A stretch of DNA of 64,000 bases from UBA1672 sp964587815 (GTDB taxonomy: Bacteria; Pseudomonadota; Alphaproteobacteria; Micavibrionales; Micavibrionaceae), in contig CAZPMH010000010.1 of assembly GCA_964587815.1 (NCBI GenBank), forward strand, positions 15,359-79,358, in the 5' to 3' direction. Under the pieces are notes generated by a model. That model worked only from the letters and a program-made list of their open reading frames with translations. It had not been told where the DNA came from and ran no database searches. Position numbers and translations under genes: made by a program. Shown here in pieces: positions 16,657 through 25,931 of the stretch (its first letter is position 1; the number at the start of each line of letters is the position of its first letter).

Positions 16657-19600
16657 TTAGCCCGCACATTTCGACTGACCGGCGATTGATTGCTCAAACG
16701 ATCCGCCGAAGCTGTATGTGAATGAGCCACCACCGATTGCGCCAACTGCATCAGAGAGGCACGTCACATCGCGGCCTTCGCCTTCTTCTGCGTTGCCACC
16801 CGCGGCAGGCTCAATGCCCGCTACATTGCTGCCGTCACCTGCTTCGGGGTTCAGGTTGTTTGCGGCTTCACCATCGATTCCTGTCAACGGCAGGCCTTGA
16901 ATTGTGATGCTGGCTGATTGTTGCTCTTGCTCTTCTTCCTCGGTTTCCGCAGGGATGAAGTCTTCGAAGTTTTCAACTTCTACTCCTGCGCCCTGTGGCT
17001 CGAACGGAACGATATTCGGGTCTTGTTCGAAGATTTGACCGCGACCATCGACCGGTGCATCATCAGCATCGAACAAACGTTCTTCGATGAATTCAAACTG
17101 CTCAGGCGATAGGCCGTCCACCGCAACACGACCATCGAAGGACACGTTTTGCGCGTCAATCACGATGGGGTCACCTGTTAGGGGGTTAAGGATCGCGCCG
17201 TTTTCGAAACGAACGTAGAAGTTGCCATCGCCTTCAAAGCCTTCGAAGATTGTAGAGCCGAGGGTTTCGTTGACGATTGTCGGTCCACTTGAAAGTACGA
17301 AAGCAGGCTGCTCAGATTCTTCGTCGAAAACCGGACTTCCTTCATTTACAAATACGACACCAACTTTTGGAGTCGATGATTCATTAATAAAAGTGTTTGC
17401 ATTTGTTTCATCGCCGAAATCAACCGCACCAGCGGCAAAAAATGCACCGATAGCATTGGCAATAGAAAACGACTCTATTTCTTTATTCTGCTCTTCATTC
17501 TCTGGGAAGGTTATCGTATTGCCTTGGAAAATAACAGATTCTGTTCGAGATCCGAATATTTCCACACCCGCGGAGCCGTTAACATTAATATCGTTGTTTG
17601 TGATTTCAATATTTTGTGAATCGAAAACGCCGATATTGATGAATTGATTGTCATTTTTCATTTCATTGTTATTGATGATCACATTTTCAACATTTCCAAC
17701 GGCAACATCCAAAAACGCTCCATTTATGACATTATTTTCAATATTAACCGTTTCACCATCTAACAAGACAAATTCGTCAGTTTGCTCTTCAGGTGAGGGT
17801 ATAAAAAAGGTGTCATCAAAATCAAAAACATCCACACCAATAAACTCGCCGCTTATGTTTTTGTTATCTTTGATGTCAATTAACGTTTCAGACCCTATTT
17901 CAGCCGCTATTGATACACCTGAACCCCCGCCTTGAATGTCGTTGTTTGATATTGAAATCACACTGCCTTCAATTCCTTGGACTTGGGGCCCTTCGTCAAT
18001 GTCTTCGGTGCTTTCAAAAGAAACAATAGACAATGTATTGCCGATTGAGATGCCAGATGTTCCACCAATAATCGTTGCGCCGTCTTGTGTGAAGGTTGTA
18101 TAACTGCTGCTTGCGGCAACGCTTGCCGTTGTGGCTGTACCGCCTGCGCCGATCAGAATTTGAGAATTCAAGATATTGCCGTTAAATTCAATACCGTTGC
18201 CGTTCGCACCCTCGATCACGCTTTCATCAAATGTGTCTTGCTCACCGATTAAAACGAAGCTGTCCGTCACTGAGCCGTCAAAACTTATGCCGTCTTGGCC
18301 ACCAATGATCTCGTTGTTTTCAACAATAGCGATTGTGGAGTTATTTACGTTGCCGATTGTTACGCCTGCGTCGCCGCCTTCGACGATTTTGTTGCCTGCA
18401 ATGGTTACACCTGCGTCAATGCCCGCATCCACGCTGCCGATTGTTACGCCGTTTCCGTTGATGCCGTAAATATCTTCGTTGAACCAGATTGCAGCGACGC
18501 CGTCATTGCCGACTGCGTTGATGTTGATTGCATCTTGATCCGCATATACGATCGAACCGTTTACCAATAGGCGTGCGCCTGTGATTGTGCCATCGACCTT
18601 TACACCTGTGTTACCTGCCCCAATGAAGTTTCCTGTGTTACCTGAGCCAACGTTGATTGCCGCGCCGCCTGTCATGTCGCCGTCGATCAGAACGCCGTTT
18701 TCACCAGCGAAGATTCCGTTGTTTTTCAGTGTGCTGCGGTGCAGATCGCTGACGCCGTCTTTATAACGCACGCCGTTTTCAGTGGCGTCGATAAAGTTGC
18801 CATCAAATGTCACGCGGGTTGAATTTCCGATAACAACGCCTTCTTCGGTTTCAAAGATTTCGTTGTTTGTGAACAGAGCATCTTCACTTGCCTGTAGCAA
18901 GATACCATCTGATGCGCCGCGAATTGTGTTGCCGTCGGCGGTGACGTTATCCGTTTGGAAGATGTCTAAACCAAGGTCAGTGAAGTTCACGCGGTTACCG
19001 TCAACGGCTGTTCCGTCGGTGTTCACCAAATTGATGCCCGAACGCCCTGCGAAGAAGATTTGGTTTTGTGTGACGCTGTTCTCGCCCGTGACGTTGATCA
19101 ATTGGATCGCGTCGCGGCGGGCGCGTGTGATTGTGTTGTTCGCAACGGTTGTTGTGCCTGTTGCGCCGCTGATTGCGATGCCTTGATCGCCAACACCGTC
19201 AGCGCCGTTAATCACGTTGTTAAAGGCCGTGAAGTCAACCACGTCAACGGCGTGAATGCCATCATCTTGTACTTCGACAATATGGTTGCGGTTTACAGAT
19301 GTACCTGTTGAATTTTGAACGAACACACCATCCCCTGTTGCGAAGCCGGCAAAGCTTGTGCCTTGTGCGCTTGGGTGGTCTTGGCCTGTGATGACGTTGT
19401 TTTCGATGGTCGCGTTATCGCCGCCTTGAACGCGTACGCCAACGGCGCCTTCGTTGATTGTGAAGCCGTCAACTGTGACGTTATCGCCAGTGATGGACAC
19501 GCCCGGCGTCATGCCTGCGCGCTGGATGATTGTTTCTGCGCCGCGTGTTGGTGCGCGACCGTGAAGGCCTGCATTTGCGCCCTGAAGGATGACATTGTCT

Positions 19601-21249
19601 TTGCCGACATTAACCGTTTCATTATATGTGCCTGCACCGACTGTGACCGTGTTTGTGCCGGATCCTGTGTTGCTGATCGCGTCAACGGCGTTTTGGATTG
19701 TGCCGAATGATGATGGTATCGGGAAGATGCCTTGTGCGGTGATGAATTCAACGTCTTGTTCTTCCTCGTCGATATCAAGATCGATCATAAGCTCAGGCTG
19801 GTTCTGGTTGACAGAGATTGTGCCCATACCTTCGGTTTGTAATGTGCTTTTACCTGCTGAGAAGAATACGCCGTCATTATCGATGTTGATGTCACCGCCT
19901 GCGGCCTTAATTGCGCCGTCGAGGATTTCAACGTTGCCTGACGCGTCGACTGTGATGTCGCCACCTTGTGATGAGAGCATCGGGAATTGTGTTGGCTTTA
20001 CGCCGGGTACAGGAATAAAGGCTGCGACTTGTGCTTCGCTTTGCTCTACTCCATTTTGCTGTGCCATAATAACAGGAATATCTTCAACGGCTTCTTGTAC
20101 GAAGTTTTTCGCTTCAACCGTGATTGATCCGCCTTCTGATGTTGTGACGCGGCCGCCGTTACGGACATCGCCCAATGGACCTGCGGACAGAATGATTGTT
20201 CCGCCTTCGACTGTGGCGTGTGATGCATCGATGACGCCGTTGTTGTTTACAACGGTGCCAAGTGTGTCTTTAGCGGCTTGCGCCGTGATTTGGACGTGAC
20301 CGCCAGATGCGATGATTTTGCCTTCGTTAGCAAGGAATGCGTTCTCAATCGCGCCGTCGACACCGATTTCGACAAGGCCGTCACCGAACATATCAATTGT
20401 GACCTGATCACCGGATGCCATGGCGACCGTGCCCATTTTGGCGTTGATCACGCCTGCGTTTATAGCAGCGGGCGCCACAAGTGCCGCCAAACCGGCTTCA
20501 CCAGCGTTAATTGTGCCTAAGTTAATTGCAAGACCGTTTTCGGCAACATCAATTTCTGTTGTTCCGGAACCGACACGTGCCAATTCAATTTGCTCGGCTG
20601 ATGCCAGAAGAACGCGACCGCCATTGTCTGCGACAACGATTTTACCGCCGTTTGCGACCAAGTTCGCGGCGAAGACTGCATCGTTTTCGACATCGATCTT
20701 ACCGAAATTAGCAACCGCACCATCACCGAAATCAGAGATTGAAAGGCTGCCGTCAGCGTCCATGATGTCGTCTACGCTGATCTCACCTGTTGTTGCCAGA
20801 AGGCCCTGCACATCTACGACTGAATTTTCAGTGAAGAATACGCCATCTTTGTCAATGACAACGATTTGAAGGTTTGAATTCAGTCTGCCGTCTAAAGATG
20901 ATTCGATATTGTCGCGGTTGTCGCGGTAAGCAAATGTTTCTGCGCCGTTTACGCCTGTTACGTTTACTGTGTGGCCTTCGTAAATGTCTGCGTTCCCTTC
21001 GACGTAGCCGTTGCCGCCGTCTACTGTAATGTCTGTGACGCCTTCAACCGATACGTCTTTGCCTACGTTACCATCAAGAACCGTGTCGTAATCCCATGAA
21101 TTTGACGGGGTTGTTGTTGCCTCTTGCGCGGATGTGGGAAGCGCCATACCCAACATACATGTCGCGGTGGACATCAGAACCAGTTTCGATCCTGTTTTCA
21201 GGAAAGATGCTTTGTTTTTCTTGGATGGTGTTGGTGTAGCTGTAGACAT
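16657..21249 (-). CDS. Two-partner secretion exoprotein (TpsA-like, beta-helical)
   Basis: 1530 residues. Signal peptide at about 1-41 after a Lys-containing n-region. Residues about 90-180 resemble the TPS secretion domain (LQIVVIDKDGVFFTENS, then VDVQGLLATTGEIS, matching the G-LVATT-I pattern of haemagglutinin-type proteins). Repeats of short beta strands follow; about 515-850 has NosD/pectate-lyase-like parallel beta-helix turns (GVSITGDNVTVDGFTI, ATIENNVITG). The acidic C-terminal part ends with Cys1497 and Cys1528; the only other Cys I see is in the signal peptide. The divergent tpsB gene is the expected transporter. Probable surface adhesin; ligand unknown. Confidence 0.85.
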   Translation of the reverse strand: MSTATPTPSKKNKASFLKTGSKLVLMSTATCMLGMALPTSAQEATTTPSNSWDYDTVLDGNVGKDVSVEGVTDITVDGGNGYVEGNADIYEGHTVNVTGVNGAETFAYRDNRDNIESSLDGRLNSNLQIVVIDKDGVFFTENSVVDVQGLLATTGEISVDDIMDADGSLSISDFGDGAVANFGKIDVENDAVFAANLVANGGKIVVADNGGRVLLASAEQIELARVGSGTTEIDVAENGLAINLGTINAGEAGLAALVAPAAINAGVINAKMGTVAMASGDQVTIDMFGDGLVEIGVDGAIENAFLANEGKIIASGGHVQITAQAAKDTLGTVVNNNGVIDASHATVEGGTIILSAGPLGDVRNGGRVTTSEGGSITVEAKNFVQEAVEDIPVIMAQQNGVEQSEAQVAAFIPVPGVKPTQFPMLSSQGGDITVDASGNVEILDGAIKAAGGDINIDNDGVFFSAGKSTLQTEGMGTISVNQNQPELMIDLDIDEEEQDVEFITAQGIFPIPSSFGTIQNAVDAISNTGSGTNTVTVGAGTYNETVNVGKDNVILQGANAGLHGRAPTRGAETIIQRAGMTPGVSITGDNVTVDGFTINEGAVGVRVQGGDNATIENNVITGQDHPSAQGTSFAGFATGDGVFVQNSTGTSVNRNHIVEVQDDGIHAVDVVDFTAFNNVINGADGVGDQGIAISGATGTTTVANNTITRARRDAIQLINVTGENSVTQNQIFFAGRSGINLVNTDGTAVDGNRVNFTDLGLDIFQTDNVTADGNTIRGASDGILLQASEDALFTNNEIFETEEGVVIGNSTRVTFDGNFIDATENGVRYKDGVSDLHRSTLKNNGIFAGENGVLIDGDMTGGAAINVGSGNTGNFIGAGNTGVKVDGTITGARLLVNGSIVYADQDAININAVGNDGVAAIWFNEDIYGINGNGVTIGSVDAGIDAGVTIAGNKIVEGGDAGVTIGNVNNSTIAIVENNEIIGGQDGISFDGSVTDSFVLIGEQDTFDESVIEGANGNGIEFNGNILNSQILIGAGGTATTASVAASSSYTTFTQDGATIIGGTSGISIGNTLSIVSFESTEDIDEGPQVQGIEGSVISISNNDIQGGGSGVSIAAEIGSETLIDIKDNKNISGEFIGVDVFDFDDTFFIPSPEEQTDEFVLLDGETVNIENNVINGAFLDVAVGNVENVIINNNEMKNDNQFINIGVFDSQNIEITNNDINVNGSAGVEIFGSRTESVIFQGNTITFPENEEQNKEIESFSIANAIGAFFAAGAVDFGDETNANTFINESSTPKVGVVFVNEGSPVFDEESEQPAFVLSSGPTIVNETLGSTIFEGFEGDGNFYVRFENGAILNPLTGDPIVIDAQNVSFDGRVAVDGLSPEQFEFIEERLFDADDAPVDGRGQIFEQDPNIVPFEPQGAGVEVENFEDFIPAETEEEEQEQQSASITIQGLPLTGIDGEAANNLNPEAGDGSNVAGIEPAAGGNAEEGEGRDVTCLSDAVGAIGGGSFTYSFGGSFEQSIAGQSKCAG

Positions 21250-21786
21250 TATTGACCCTTACTTTAATGTTTTGCTCTGCATGTATCTTTGTGTTTTGCA
21301 GATGTAATTTCACTCTCTCAAATCATCACAATGCGTTTTTCACTTTTCACAAAAAACCACGCGCTTTGGCGGGCGTTTCGGGAAAACCTGACAAAATCAG
21401 GCAAATGTCGCATATAGATTGCGTGATTTATGCCATTGCCACTAAAAAAAAACAAACTTTTTTTAACGATTTTTTAAGATTTTCAAGATGTTAGTTTTCG
21501 CAATATGACAAACGTAAGGGTTTCTGCGGTATGCAAGAAAATGCTAATTAACATGAAAATGTAGCATGCCTTAAAAAAGGATCAAAAATGCATGCTATTG
21601 AATTGTATTTTCATTGAAATTTTGATTTTTTGCCCCTTTGCCCTCTTGAACGCGGACGTAAAATATATATATTCAGATTTGTTCGATACATTTTTATTCG
21701 GTTTCTTGAGTTTGCCTGCCTGATGTGGCGGCTGTTCCTGCGTTTTTTTATTCATTTTAGTCTTTTTAGAGAGTGGGCATTTCATC
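21250..21786. promoter_or_regulatory. Divergent regulatory region between the two-partner secretion genes
   Basis: 537 AT-rich bases without a convincing gene, containing long A and T runs near 21445-21480. It must hold both promoters of the divergent pair. I could not place confident -35/-10 boxes. The main structured element is the TAGCATGC/GCATGCTA inverted repeat listed separately. GAGAGTGGG just ahead of the tpsB ATG is the likely ribosome site. Confidence 0.55.
21562..21597. repeat. Inverted repeat TAGCATGC...GCATGCTA, candidate operator
   Basis: Two perfect eight-base arms (21562-21569 and 21590-21597) separated by 20 A-rich bases. The arm centres are 28 bases apart, nearly three helical turns, so a dimeric or tetrameric regulator could contact one face. 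About 190 bases upstream of tpsB and 310 upstream of tpsA. Confidence 0.4.
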
Positions 21787-23517
21787 ATGGGGTTATTTAA
21801 AAAAGGTTTGCACGTTTACGGGTTTGTTTCAGCTGTCGCCTTGTGCGCGTCATTGAGCCCTGCACATGCACAGGTTGGCGAAGCGACGAGGAGTGCCGAC
21901 CCAACGCGCGCGGCGCAGGATATTTTGACTGCGCCTGATGTTCCGGACGTTCAACCCCGCGTTCCCGTTCAAAATCGTCAGGTTTTAAAAGCACCCCAAG
22001 GGGCTGAAGATATTAAGCTTACGCTGAATTCATTGATTATCGAAGGCATTGGCATTTATGAAGAGGCTGATGTCGCGCCGCTTTATCAGGATAAAATTGG
22101 GACAGAAGTAACCTTGGCTGAGATTTACGCCACGGCTAACGCGCTGACGCGTAAATATCGTAATGACGGCTATATTTTGACGCAGGTCGTGGTGCCACCG
22201 CAAAAGATTGAGGGCGGTGTCGTGAAGTTGCGCGTGGTTGAGGGGTTCGTTGATAAGATCATTATTGAAGGCGTTGCGAGCGAGAAGGAAAAGCATCAGA
22301 TTTGGAAATATGCCGATAATCTGCGCACGAACGGCATTTTGGATGCGCGGGAGATGGAGCGGTATTTGCTGCTGATCCGTGATTTGCCAGGGGTTAGCGC
22401 CCGCAGTGTTTTGAGTAAATCAGAGACAACACCCGGCGCGTCTGATTTAACGCTTGTGATTACGCGTGATCGGTTTGAGGGACGCGCTTCGGTGGATAAT
22501 TACGGCAGCCGTTTTTTAGGTGCTTATCGCGCGAATGTGACGGGGTCTTTCAATTCGCCATTTGGATTTAACGAGCGGATTACAACGCAATTTTCTATGG
22601 CGGGTGATAATGAACGCCCCGATGAATTGCTGTTCGGCTCAGCCGTTTATGAGCAGGTTCTATCACGTTTTGGCAGTAAATTGGTCTTACAGGGTTTCTA
22701 CTCTCATTCAGAGCCGGGCTTTACGTTGCAGCCCTTTGATGTTGAAGGTGATTCGCTGTTTTTAAGTGTCGGGTTTACACACCCTTTCATTCGTTCGCGG
22801 AGCGTGAATTTCACGGGCCGCGGCAGTTTTGACTGGCGCAATGTGGAGAGTGAAGACTCGCTCACGCCTGAGGCAACAAAAGATCGCATTCGTAGCGTGC
22901 GAGTTGGTGCAAACTTACAGTTCATTGATACGCTTCTTGGCGGGCGCGCGGGCGTTAATTTGATTGATTTCCAAGCCTCGCAAGGTGTGCCGTTTTTTGG
23001 CGCGAGCAGTAATGGCGCGGATAATTTAACGCGTGCCAGAGGTAACCCGCATTATACGAAAGCGGAATTGGAAATTCAGCGATTGCAACGGGTCATTCCT
23101 GACGTAAATTTGCTTTTGGCGGCGCGCGGTCAGTTGGCCTCAACGGCTCTGCTGAGTTCGGAGGAGTTCGGCGTAGGCGGCATTCGTTACGGCCGCGGAT
23201 ATGATCCGTCCGAAATTATTGCCGATGACGGGTATGCCACAAAAGTTGAACTGCAATGGAATGAGCCGAAGCGGATTAAATACCTGCATGATTATCAGCT
23301 GTTTACGTTCTGGGATTTCGGCCGTGTGTTCGACAAGGATGCGACAACATCGGATGCGGCGCGGGAGTCGATTTCCTCCGTCGGGTTTGGTGTGCGCGGG
23401 GAGATTACCGAAAAGCTCAATCTCGATTTAGGAATCGCGTATCCGTTAACGCGTAATGTCGATACGCATGGAGATCGCGACCCCCGATATTATTTTAGCA
23501 TTTCACACGAGCTTTAA
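21787..23517 (+). CDS. Two-partner secretion outer-membrane transporter (FhaC/ShlB family, TpsB)
   Basis: Exports and often activates the partner exoprotein through a 16-strand outer-membrane barrel. 576 residues: signal peptide to about residue 28 (SLSPAHA), POTRA domain 1 at about 66-152 (LTLNSLIIEGIGIY...VVEGFVDKIIIEG), POTRA 2 to about 230, then the barrel. GGIRYGRGYD at about 464-473 is the conserved loop-6 RGY motif, and the C-terminus ends in a barrel-like strand (YYFSISHEL). Divergent from tpsA and convergent, four bases apart, with the SGNH gene. Confidence 0.93.
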   Translation: MGLFKKGLHVYGFVSAVALCASLSPAHAQVGEATRSADPTRAAQDILTAPDVPDVQPRVPVQNRQVLKAPQGAEDIKLTLNSLIIEGIGIYEEADVAPLYQDKIGTEVTLAEIYATANALTRKYRNDGYILTQVVVPPQKIEGGVVKLRVVEGFVDKIIIEGVASEKEKHQIWKYADNLRTNGILDAREMERYLLLIRDLPGVSARSVLSKSETTPGASDLTLVITRDRFEGRASVDNYGSRFLGAYRANVTGSFNSPFGFNERITTQFSMAGDNERPDELLFGSAVYEQVLSRFGSKLVLQGFYSHSEPGFTLQPFDVEGDSLFLSVGFTHPFIRSRSVNFTGRGSFDWRNVESEDSLTPEATKDRIRSVRVGANLQFIDTLLGGRAGVNLIDFQASQGVPFFGASSNGADNLTRARGNPHYTKAELEIQRLQRVIPDVNLLLAARGQLASTALLSSEEFGVGGIRYGRGYDPSEIIADDGYATKVELQWNEPKRIKYLHDYQLFTFWDFGRVFDKDATTSDAARESISSVGFGVRGEITEKLNLDLGIAYPLTRNVDTHGDRDPRYYFSISHEL

Positions 23518-23521
23518 TTTA

Positions 23522-25735
23522 TTACAGCGTCAGCACTGTTGCCCGTAACGGCAGCGGCGGCGTTGCGTTATCCGTGACAAAGTTTTGATAGGTCGAGACT
23601 TGATCGATCATCGTTCCGAAACCGTAATATAGCGTTTCTGTGCCGCTCGGCGCAGATGCAAGCGTGAGAGTGATGGTTGTTGCGTTTGTTCGCACCGCAC
23701 TGTTGATCGCGATTTCTGCGCCGTTATCAAACATTTTAAAGCCTTCAATATTGGTTTGCGGCGTGAAATCCGTGCCCGAATCTTGGGTTATGGTGACGGT
23801 TATTGTTGTTCCGCTTCGCGTTGCCCCAGTGATTTCAGGGCCGTCTACGCCACCTGATACAGGCTCACCTAAGACTGAAAGAATTTTCCTCGCCATAACG
23901 CTGCCATGCAGACCGTAGCCTTCATCCGTTAAATGCACGTTATCCGACAGATCATAGATGAATTTTTCAGGCGTGAGATGAATCCAGCTGTTTTCCGCGG
24001 CTAACTGTTGCTGCGCGGTGCGAAGATTGTTGTAGCCCGTGCTTTGGAAATCTGACCTGCGGCCTATCGGCGTTATGATAACAGGCTTGTCACCAACGAC
24101 TTCACGCATACGTTCGAAGATTCTAAACCAAGCGGTTTCCAATTCGGCAACGCTGCTGCCTGCGTCACTGCCGCCTTGGTCCCAGTCGATGGCTAGGATA
24201 TTATTTGTGCCGAACGCGTTGGCGACCGTTTCCCAGTAATCCATGCGCGGGCCATATCCGTCTGTTACAGGATCGTACCACCAGTTTGCGTTTTGGTTAT
24301 CCGCATTCGCGTCGTTTTGTTTGATGGTAAAGCTGCCGTTTTCTGCGCCGTTAATTAACCAGTTTTCTGACGTTGTCCAGTATTGGTCGAATTGATTGAG
24401 GGTTTCGACTTCGCCGCTGTTGAGTTGGCCGATTTGTGAGCGGAAGAAACCGTGTTTGTTGCTTTGCCCGCCTGAGATAACGCCGCGAACATTGTTTTGC
24501 GGAATCATGTCTGCGCCTAATTCTTCGACAGAACGGAACGTATTGTAAATTTTAACTGACTTTACCCAGCCTGACATTGCACTGTTGAAAGGGCGGCCGC
24601 CGATATAGAGGTTTGTGATGCCTGATGCGGTTACGCGGCTTTCTTGATTGTATCGCATCGGCCCTGCGACAGCGAAGCTTTGAGATGCATTCCATGATAA
24701 GGCGATTGGAAAGCGTCGCTTGGGGATCGGTTTATGAATGTCGTTTGTGTGCTGGTTTACACCGTTTGCAACATCACGGGCGCGGATTTGTGCCGCAGCG
24801 TTGTTCGTGACATACAGCGCGAGTGCGTTGTTGAAGCCTGTGCCTTGTGAGGCCAGAATCGGATATTGCTCCCCGATGCCCGTTGTGTGGTCAAAAGTTA
24901 TATCCGCAACCATTGCCCCCGCCGTTTCATTAAACCAATCGACATTTGCGAGGTCGGTTGAGCTACATAATTCGCGAGCACGCGCAGCGCTCTGGCCTTG
25001 TGTGCGAATGGGGGATGTGCAAAACGGCATTTCTTCAAACTGGTTCAGGATGAAATAAATGCTGCGCCCTGCAACCACATTGATACGCATTTGACGCGAT
25101 GTTGCATTTGGCGCAATCCCTTCCAGCTTAAGACGTTGCATTTGCGCGCTGGTTATCGCTTGGTTTGACCCTGCGCCGACGATTGTTATCGTTCCGCTGT
25201 AGCCTGCCGTTGCAACGGCGGCAAAAATACTGATTGAATGTGTATTGGTATTTCCTGCAACACCTGCAATATCGACATACGCCGTTGAGCTTCCGCTGGC
25301 GTTGTTTAAAAAAAATACTTTCCCATTGGTGCATAGCGCGTCAAGATTTGCGTCCTCCAACATACCGGCGGGTGCGTCCACGACAGAGATTGTCGCGTTG
25401 GCGTCTCCGCCCAGTGTTAGGCCGTTTGTGTTTGTAGGGTTCACGTTTGTGTTTTCGCATTTGTTCGTGCTGGGCGGTTCGATCCTCAAGCCCAAGGCAT
25501 TCCCGCTCTCATCGTGATCAAAACGCGGCGTATTTGCCGAGACAGCAACCAGTTTCCCCGCTGCGTTGCGTACGGTCGCGGCGTTATCATTGCGGGTATA
25601 GGTTAATTCAGACGGCAGAGTTTGGGTTGTGAAATCAAACAGTATAGCGTCACCACTACCCGGGATAACGGGAATGGATATTGATGCGCCAAGGCGTTGG
25701 TTGGCCTGCGCAAAGCGGCCTAATTGTAAAAGCAT
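23522..25735 (-). CDS. SGNH-hydrolase protein with phage-tail-like N-terminal domain
   Basis: 737 residues from ATG 25735, chosen because CAGGAG lies eight bases upstream; the frame opens 11 codons earlier. The N-terminal part (LTYTRNDNAATVRNAAGK, then TPRFDHDESGNALGLRIE) matches a module common in phage tail or appendage proteins. A sialate-esterase-like SGNH domain follows: GGQSNKHGF near 422 (nucleophile Ser), WDQGGSDAG, and DNVHLTDEGYG near 595 (Asp and His). The C-terminal about 100 residues look like an Ig-type beta domain. No signal peptide and no phage genes nearby. Probably acts on acylated surface glycans; export route unclear. Confidence 0.7.
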   Translation of the reverse strand: MLLQLGRFAQANQRLGASISIPVIPGSGDAILFDFTTQTLPSELTYTRNDNAATVRNAAGKLVAVSANTPRFDHDESGNALGLRIEPPSTNKCENTNVNPTNTNGLTLGGDANATISVVDAPAGMLEDANLDALCTNGKVFFLNNASGSSTAYVDIAGVAGNTNTHSISIFAAVATAGYSGTITIVGAGSNQAITSAQMQRLKLEGIAPNATSRQMRINVVAGRSIYFILNQFEEMPFCTSPIRTQGQSAARARELCSSTDLANVDWFNETAGAMVADITFDHTTGIGEQYPILASQGTGFNNALALYVTNNAAAQIRARDVANGVNQHTNDIHKPIPKRRFPIALSWNASQSFAVAGPMRYNQESRVTASGITNLYIGGRPFNSAMSGWVKSVKIYNTFRSVEELGADMIPQNNVRGVISGGQSNKHGFFRSQIGQLNSGEVETLNQFDQYWTTSENWLINGAENGSFTIKQNDANADNQNANWWYDPVTDGYGPRMDYWETVANAFGTNNILAIDWDQGGSDAGSSVAELETAWFRIFERMREVVGDKPVIITPIGRRSDFQSTGYNNLRTAQQQLAAENSWIHLTPEKFIYDLSDNVHLTDEGYGLHGSVMARKILSVLGEPVSGGVDGPEITGATRSGTTITVTITQDSGTDFTPQTNIEGFKMFDNGAEIAINSAVRTNATTITLTLASAPSGTETLYYGFGTMIDQVSTYQNFVTDNATPPLPLRATVLTL

Positions 25736-25746
25736 GAGGGTTTCTC

Positions 25747-25790
25747 CTGAAAAAATGACGTTGAGCAAAAAAATATCGCCTTGCGGCGAG
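25747..25790 (-). promoter_or_regulatory. Hairpin plus T-tract in the leader of the SGNH gene
   Basis: On the minus strand TCGCC-GCAA-GGCGA forms a five-pair stem with a GNRA tetraloop, followed by ATATTTTTTTG, about 40 bases ahead of the start codon. It looks like a small terminator in a leader, so it could attenuate the gene or end an upstream transcript. Confidence 0.4.
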
Positions 25791-25931
25791 GTGATAAAAA
25801 GACGGAGTCTTGGTGGATATGTTCTAAAGACTAGACGATCAGCGCCTATTTTTCAAGGAATATTTTCCTGTGGCGTGTTGCGGACAATAAAAAATATAAT
25901 GAGGCTTTATGTTTGAAGCGTTGGAGTAGTT

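Noticed and set aside
17222..20869. Long plus-strand open frames opposite the exoprotein gene
   Set aside because: They are antisense shadows of a repetitive gene with biased codons; they lack ribosome sites and family features.
23522..25735. Prophage remnant
   Set aside because: One phage-tail-like protein alone; no integrase, capsid, portal, terminase or attachment repeats nearby.
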